Assembly: GCF_020510445.1 (NCBI RefSeq)
Contig: NZ_JAHBAG010000001.1
Location: 4,378,501 to 4,442,500 of the forward strand
DNA: 64,000 bases
DNA from: Hydrogenophaga taeniospiralis
Lineage (GTDB): Bacteria; Pseudomonadota; Gammaproteobacteria; Burkholderiales; Burkholderiaceae_C
Direction: 5' to 3'
The notes under the pieces were generated by a model. That model was not told where the DNA came from. It made no database searches and saw only the letters and a program-made list of their open reading frames with translations. Made by a program: the position numbers and the translations under genes. Every line of letters begins with the position of its first letter. The first letter of the stretch is position 1. Of this stretch, positions 59,466-64,000 are shown in pieces.

Positions 59466-59774
59466 TCAACCCTTGAGGGTGTTGAGTTCTTCGACGCTGA
59501 TGGATGCCTTGTTGCGGAACAACAGAACCAGGATGGCCAGACCAATCGCCGACTCGGCAGCCGCCACGGTCAGGATGAAGAACACGAAGACCTGGCCGTG
59601 CATGTCACCCAGGAAATGGGAGAACGCCACGAAATTCATGTTCACGGCCAGCAGCATCAGCTCGATGGCCATGAGCAGCACGATGAGGTTCTTGCGGTTC
59701 AGGAAGATGCCGATCACCGAGAGGGCGAACAGGACCGCGCCCACGGACAGAAAGTGACCCAGTGTGATGCTCAT
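59466..59774 (-). CDS. nuoK: NADH-quinone oxidoreductase subunit K
   Basis: Three-helix membrane subunit of complex I, 102 residues. The conserved Glu residues lie in [18 protein letters not shown] and [17 protein letters not shown], which belong to the proton path. Its start overlaps the nuoJ stop by 4 bases. Confidence 0.97.
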   Translation of the reverse strand: MSITLGHFLSVGAVLFALSVIGIFLNRKNLIVLLMAIELMLLAVNMNFVAFSHFLGDMHGQVFVFFILTVAAAESAIGLAILVLLFRNKASISVEELNTLKG

Positions 59775-60412
59775 GCCTTGCCCTCCTCGATGGCGGCCGC
59801 GTCAACCAGGGGCGCGGATTGGGTGGCGGCCATGGGCAGCACCACCAGACGGTCGCTGGCGCGCACGTGCACCTGCAATCCGGGGTTGATGGCCTTGCTG
59901 TCCTTGCGCTGGCGCAGCGTCAGCGCGATCGCGGCGACCATCGCCACCAGCAGGATCACCGCCGCCACCTGGATCGGGTACAGGTAGTCGCTGTACAGCA
60001 GGCGACCGAGCTCCCCGGTGTTCGAATAACTCGCAGGCATCGGTGCAGAAGACGCCATAACGATGGACGGGAAACCGGCCCACAAAACGGCGATGATCTC
60101 GGCCGCCACCAGGGCGCCCAGCGCGGCGGCGAGCGGGAAGTGTTGCCAGAAACTCCAGCGACCGCCTTCGAGCTTGATGTCGAGCATCATCACCACGAAC
60201 AGAAACAGCACCATGACGGCACCGAGGTACACCAGCACCAGCGTCAGGCCCAGGAACTCGGCCTTGAGCAGCAGCCACAGGGCCGCTGCCTGGGAAAACG
60301 ACAGCATCAGATAAAGCACCGCATGCACGGGGTTGCGCGCGGTGATCACGCGGAAGGCCGCAAACAGCAGCACCGCCGCGAACAGGTAGAAAAAGCCGGT
60401 CTGGTAGTCCAT
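59771..60412 (-). CDS. nuoJ: NADH-quinone oxidoreductase subunit J
   Basis: Membrane subunit of complex I, 213 residues with five hydrophobic segments. [20 protein letters not shown] and [20 protein letters not shown] are the conserved TM1 and TM3 regions, TM3 carrying the pi-bulge helix. It starts 33 bases after nuoI and overlaps nuoK. Confidence 0.96.
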   Translation of the reverse strand: MDYQTGFFYLFAAVLLFAAFRVITARNPVHAVLYLMLSFSQAAALWLLLKAEFLGLTLVLVYLGAVMVLFLFVVMMLDIKLEGGRWSFWQHFPLAAALGALVAAEIIAVLWAGFPSIVMASSAPMPASYSNTGELGRLLYSDYLYPIQVAAVILLVAMVAAIALTLRQRKDSKAINPGLQVHVRASDRLVVLPMAATQSAPLVDAAAIEEGKA

Positions 60413-60445
60413 GGAATGGTTCTTCGGTCGAGGGGCAACCCAGGG

Positions 60446-60970
60446 TCAGCGGTAGGGCGCATCGGCCGCCTTGGCCGCGGCGATCTCGGTTTCGTAGCGA
60501 TCGCCCACGGCCAGCAGCATCTCTTTGGTGAAATAGAGATCGCCGCGCTTTTCACCGTGGTATTCGAGGATGTGGGTCTCGACGATCGCGTCCACCGGGC
60601 AGGCCTCTTCGCAGAAACCGCAGAAGATGCACTTGGTCAGGTCGATGTCGTAGCGGGTCGTGCGGCGGGTGCCGTCTTCGCGTTCACCGGCCTCGATGGT
60701 GATGGCCAGGGCCGGACACACCGCCTCGCACAGCTTGCAGGCGATGCAGCGCTCTTCGCCGTTCTCATACCGGCGCTGCGCATGCAGGCCGCGAAAACGC
60801 GGCGACAGCGGGGTCTTTTCTTCCGGAAACTGCACCGTCACCTTGCGGCGCAGCGCGTAGCGTCCGGTCAGGGCCAGGCCCTTGAACAGCTCGACCAGCA
60901 GGAAACTCTTGAAGAAATCGCGCAGGGAAAACGGCGCGACAACGGCCGTGGTGGCAGAGGTGGTAGACAT
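60446..60970 (-). CDS. nuoI: NADH-quinone oxidoreductase subunit I
   Basis: Peripheral-arm subunit of complex I, 174 residues, carrying two [4Fe-4S] clusters (N6a and N6b). Both ligand sets are intact: [12 protein letters not shown] and [12 protein letters not shown]. The N-terminal amphipathic part attaches it to the membrane arm. It follows nuoH by 15 bases. Confidence 0.97.
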   Translation of the reverse strand: MSTTSATTAVVAPFSLRDFFKSFLLVELFKGLALTGRYALRRKVTVQFPEEKTPLSPRFRGLHAQRRYENGEERCIACKLCEAVCPALAITIEAGEREDGTRRTTRYDIDLTKCIFCGFCEEACPVDAIVETHILEYHGEKRGDLYFTKEMLLAVGDRYETEIAAAKAADAPYR

Positions 60971-60985
60971 GGTGGTTCGCCCTGC

Positions 60986-62068
60986 TTATTTCCAGATGTT
61001 CCACGGCGTCTGCATCAGACCGCCCACGAGGAGCAGCCAGATCAGCGTCACGGGAATGAAAATCTTCCAGCCCAGACGCATGATCTGGTCGTAGCGGAAG
61101 CGCGGGAAGGTGGCCCGGATCCAGATGAACATGGACACGACCAGGAAGGTCTTGAGGCCCAGCCAGATCCAGCCGGGAATCCAGTTGAAGAGCGCGCTGT
61201 CGATCGGGGGCAGCCAGCCCCCCAGGAACATCAGCACACCCAGGATGGACACCAGCCACATGCTGGCGTATTCGGCCAGGAAGAAGATGGCGAAACCCAT
61301 GCCCGAGTACTCGACCATGTGGCCAGCCACGATCTCGGCTTCGCCTTCGACCACGTCGAAGGGGTGGCGGTTGGTTTCGGCCACACCCGAGATCAGGTAG
61401 ACGAAGAAGATCGGCAGCAAAGGCAACCAGTTCCAGGACAGGAAGTTCAGCCCCATGCCGGCGGCCATGCCGCGGCTTTGCGAAGCCACGATCTCGCCCA
61501 GGTGCAAGCTGCCGGCGGTCATGATGACCACCAGGAAACAGAAACCGATGGCGATTTCGTAGCTCACCATCTGGGCCGAGGCGCGCAGCGCGCCCAGAAA
61601 GGCGTACTTGGAGTTCGACGCCCAGCCGGCAATGATCACGCCATAGACCTCGATCGAGGTGATGGCCAGAATCACCAGCAGGCCGGCGTTCACGTTGGCC
61701 AACACCGTATCCGGTCCGAAGGGCACCGCCACCCACGCGGCCAGCGCCGGCATGATGGCCATGATCGGACCCAGGCGGAACAGCCCGCTGGCGGCGGCGC
61801 TGGGGCTGATGATTTCCTTGGTCAGCAACTTGATCGCATCGGCGATCGGTTGCAGCAGACCGAACGGGCCGACCCGGTTGGGGCCCAGGCGCACCTGCAT
61901 GAACCCCAGCAGCTTGCGCTCCCACAGCGTGAGGTAGGCGACCGCGCCCATCAAGGGCGCCAGCACCACCACGATCTTGATCAGGATCCAGAGCACCGGC
62001 CAGGCCGCCGTGGTCCACCACGGCGCGGCGATCAGGCCCATGCCACCGTTGTACATCGCGTCGATCAT
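60986..62068 (-). CDS. nuoH: NADH-quinone oxidoreductase subunit H
   Basis: Membrane subunit of complex I forming the quinone chamber, 360 residues. [36 protein letters not shown] and [19 protein letters not shown] (conserved acidic loop) identify it. The ATG at 62068 has AAGGAG at good distance and overlaps the nuoG stop by 4 bases; a longer upstream frame lies within nuoG and was not used. Confidence 0.97.
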   Translation of the reverse strand: MIDAMYNGGMGLIAAPWWTTAAWPVLWILIKIVVVLAPLMGAVAYLTLWERKLLGFMQVRLGPNRVGPFGLLQPIADAIKLLTKEIISPSAAASGLFRLGPIMAIMPALAAWVAVPFGPDTVLANVNAGLLVILAITSIEVYGVIIAGWASNSKYAFLGALRASAQMVSYEIAIGFCFLVVIMTAGSLHLGEIVASQSRGMAAGMGLNFLSWNWLPLLPIFFVYLISGVAETNRHPFDVVEGEAEIVAGHMVEYSGMGFAIFFLAEYASMWLVSILGVLMFLGGWLPPIDSALFNWIPGWIWLGLKTFLVVSMFIWIRATFPRFRYDQIMRLGWKIFIPVTLIWLLLVGGLMQTPWNIWK

Positions 62069-64000
62069 GCACTTGCTCCTTCGACCTGGGCGTTGCCCGT
62101 CCGTGCATCGTTCGTGAGTTGCAGCGAGGTGGCGCGACGCACCAGCGAATCGAGCTGGTAGATCGAGGCCACGCAGGGCCGGGACTGGGCAGGTCCGAGA
62201 TCGGCAGCGGCCGGGCCAACGCCCGCGTCGGCATTCGACAAACGGGCAGTGGCCACCAACGCCCCGGAAGCCACACCGGGCAGCACCGAAGCCAGCACCG
62301 CCTGCGAGGAGTCGGCATCGAAACCCGACAGGCCCAGCAGATTGCCCAGCACGCGCAACACTTTCCAGGCCGGGCGCGTATCGCCCAGCGGACGCACGAC
62401 GGCATGGAAACTCTGCAGCCGGCCTTCGGCGTTGACGAAGGAACCCGAGGTCTCGGTGAACGGCGCGATGGGCAGCAGCACATCGCTCAGGTCCAGGTTG
62501 GCCTTGAACGGACTGAGCGTGACGACCATGCCACCACACGAACGCAGCCCCTGGGCGCCGACCGCGCTGTCGAACGCCGGCTCGGTGTTGAGCAACAGCG
62601 TGGCCTTGAGCGCACCACCCAGCATCTGGCCCGCATGCAGACCACCCTGCCCCGGCACCGCACGCGCCAGCTGGGCACCCACGGTATTCGCGGCCTCGGT
62701 GAGGTAGCCGACCGTCGCACCGGTTTGCTGAGCGATCCAGTTGGCCAGGGAGAGCAGGCTGGAAGCCTTCTCGTGGTGGGCCGCGGCATTGCCCAGCAGG
62801 ATGGCTTTCTGTTCACCACCCAACAAGGACCGGGCCACGGCGCGGGTCGTGTCATTGACTTCGCCCGCGATGGGCGTCTGCACACCGGTTTCGGCGGCCA
62901 CGGCGGCGGCGATGCCCGCGAGCGCCATCACCCAATGATCGCTATCAACCGTCACGGCGTTCGCGATCGGCATCGCCCAGTCCTGCGCCTGGTCGTTGAC
63001 CACGTTCACCTGGGCGCCTTTGCGGGCGGCCTGGCGAATGCGCTGCGCGAACAGCGGATGGTCTTTGCGCAGGTTGGAGCCGACGACCAGCACGCGCTGG
63101 AGCGAGGACAGCGCGGCGATGGGCATGCCCAACCAGCGAGCCGACCCGGCTGCGGCGGTATTGCCGAAGTCCGTCTGGCGCAAGCGGCTGTCGATGTTTT
63201 CACTGCCCAGGCCACGCACCAGGGCACCGGCCAGCGCCAGTTCTTCCAGCGTGCTGTGGGGGCTCGCGAGCAGGCCGATGGCGCCAGCGCCGTGTTCGGC
63301 CTTGAGCTGCTTGAGGCCGTTGGCCACGTATTCGAGCGCGGTCTGCCAGTCCACCGTCTTCCACTCGCCGCCCTGTTTGATCATGGGCGCGGTCAGACGG
63401 TCTTCGCTGTTGACGGCTTCGTAGGAGAAACGGTCACGGTCGGCGATCCAGCACTCGTTGACGGCATCGTTCTCGAACGGCACGACACGCATCACCTTGT
63501 GGTTCTTCACCTGGACGATCAGGTTGGCCCCGGTGCCATCGTGCGGACTCACGCTCTTGCGGCGCGAGAGTTCCCAAGTGCGGGCGCTGTAGCGGAAAGG
63601 CTTGCTGGTGATCGCACCCACGGGGCAGATGTCGATCATGTTGCCCGACAGCTCGGAATCCACCGTGCTGCCGACGAAGGTCTCGATTTCGGCATGCTCA
63701 CCGCGGTGCGACATGCCCAGCTCCATCACACCTGCAATCTCCTGGCCGAAGCGCACACAGCGGGTGCAGTGGATGCAGCGGCTCATCTCCTCCATGGAAA
63801 TCAGCGGCCCCACCTCCTTGTGGAACACCACGCGTTTTTCTTCTTCGTAGCGCGAACCCGAACCGCCATAGCCCACCGCCAGATCCTGCAACTGACACTC
63901 ACCGCCCTGATCGCAGATCGGGCAGTCCAGCGGGTGGTTGATGAGCAGGAATTCCATCACCGACTGCTGGGCCTTGATGGCCTTGTCGCTCTTGGTGCGG
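62065..64000 (-). CDS. nuoG: NADH-quinone oxidoreductase subunit G (N-terminus cut by window)
   Basis: Large peripheral-arm subunit of complex I. The frame remains open to the right edge of the window, so about the first hundred residues, including the [2Fe-2S] ligands, are missing. Visible are [14 protein letters not shown], the [4Fe-4S] set [10 protein letters not shown] with GRGEH-type context [12 protein letters not shown], and the molybdopterin oxidoreductase-like domain ([25 protein letters not shown]). The stop overlaps nuoH. Confidence 0.96.
   Translation of the reverse strand, partial: RTKSDKAIKAQQSVMEFLLINHPLDCPICDQGGECQLQDLAVGYGGSGSRYEEEKRVVFHKEVGPLISMEEMSRCIHCTRCVRFGQEIAGVMELGMSHRGEHAEIETFVGSTVDSELSGNMIDICPVGAITSKPFRYSARTWELSRRKSVSPHDGTGANLIVQVKNHKVMRVVPFENDAVNECWIADRDRFSYEAVNSEDRLTAPMIKQGGEWKTVDWQTALEYVANGLKQLKAEHGAGAIGLLASPHSTLEELALAGALVRGLGSENIDSRLRQTDFGNTAAAGSARWLGMPIAALSSLQRVLVVGSNLRKDHPLFAQRIRQAARKGAQVNVVNDQAQDWAMPIANAVTVDSDHWVMALAGIAAAVAAETGVQTPIAGEVNDTTRAVARSLLGGEQKAILLGNAAAHHEKASSLLSLANWIAQQTGATVGYLTEAANTVGAQLARAVPGQGGLHAGQMLGGALKATLLLNTEPAFDSAVGAQGLRSCGGMVVTLSPFKANLDLSDVLLPIAPFTETSGSFVNAEGRLQSFHAVVRPLGDTRPAWKVLRVLGNLLGLSGFDADSSQAVLASVLPGVASGALVATARLSNADAGVGPAAADLGPAQSRPCVASIYQLDSLVRRATSLQLTNDARTGNAQVEGASA

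Noticed and set aside
57315..62161. Two long plus-strand frames (57315-59438 and 59819-62161) opposite nuo genes
   Set aside because: Their His/Gln/Arg-rich low-complexity translations are shadows of the membrane subunits coded on the minus strand.

Overview
The window is a high-GC bacterial chromosome segment with the gene content and style of a betaproteobacterium of the Burkholderiales, most likely Comamonadaceae. This rests on the nuoG-to-nuoN order followed by DUF2818, NUDIX and DUF1178 genes, a Bug/TctC-type solute-binding protein, GC-rich intergenic repeats of a type I associate with this family, and abundant short overlaps and GTG/TTG starts. No tRNA, rRNA, CRISPR array or transposase was seen. 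Genus cannot be fixed from sequence reading alone; Hydrogenophaga-like is a guess.

Left flank (1-9.4 kb), housekeeping: a 5'-truncated bifunctional penicillin-binding protein with an enlarged transpeptidase region, DUF3297, a glutathione S-transferase-like protein, a DUF1439 protein and a phospholipase D/cardiolipin synthase-like enzyme, all on +. Then come xerD and a Bug-type binding protein on -, an AEC transporter on +, and a clear rho-independent terminator at 9409-9444.

Centre (9.6-52.7 kb), a large surface polysaccharide locus, almost all on +. It supplies precursors (ugd; rfbBDAC for dTDP-L-rhamnose; manC, gmd and an rmd-like reductase for GDP-D-rhamnose; a 4-reductase/epimerase and a WbpM-like 4,6-dehydratase for a UDP-QuiNAc-type sugar). 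It also encodes a small PglC-type initiating phosphosugar transferase, at least seven cytoplasmic glycosyltransferases, two methyltransferases, a Wzm/Wzt ABC exporter with a C-terminal glycan-recognition domain, two flippase-like membrane proteins, a GtrB-like/GT-C pair and two acyltransferases. No Wzx/Wzy pair was recognised, so the architecture points to ABC-transporter-dependent O-antigen or capsule: chains finished in the cytoplasm, recognised by Wzt, exported and then decorated. An FkbM methyltransferase with a coiled coil directly follows wzt and is the best candidate chain terminator. A stretch from the end of wzt to about 28.7 kb is visibly AT-richer (hand counts of single 60-base lines: 39/60 G+C at 23641, 31/60 at 24241, 29/60 at 26161), which suggests a swapped cassette. 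Embedded on the opposite strand (33.6-36.5 kb) is a secreted subtilisin and an S74-chaperone surface protein.

Right flank (52.8-64 kb), on -: the complex I genes nuoG (truncated by the window), H, I, J, K, L, M and N, then DUF2818, a NUDIX hydrolase and DUF1178.

No intergenic stretch exceeds 300 bases. The longest are 9304-9587 (terminator), 36531-36767 (divergent spacer, no convincing promoter found), 8174-8397 (divergent spacer, no convincing promoter) and 2984-3170 (repeat).
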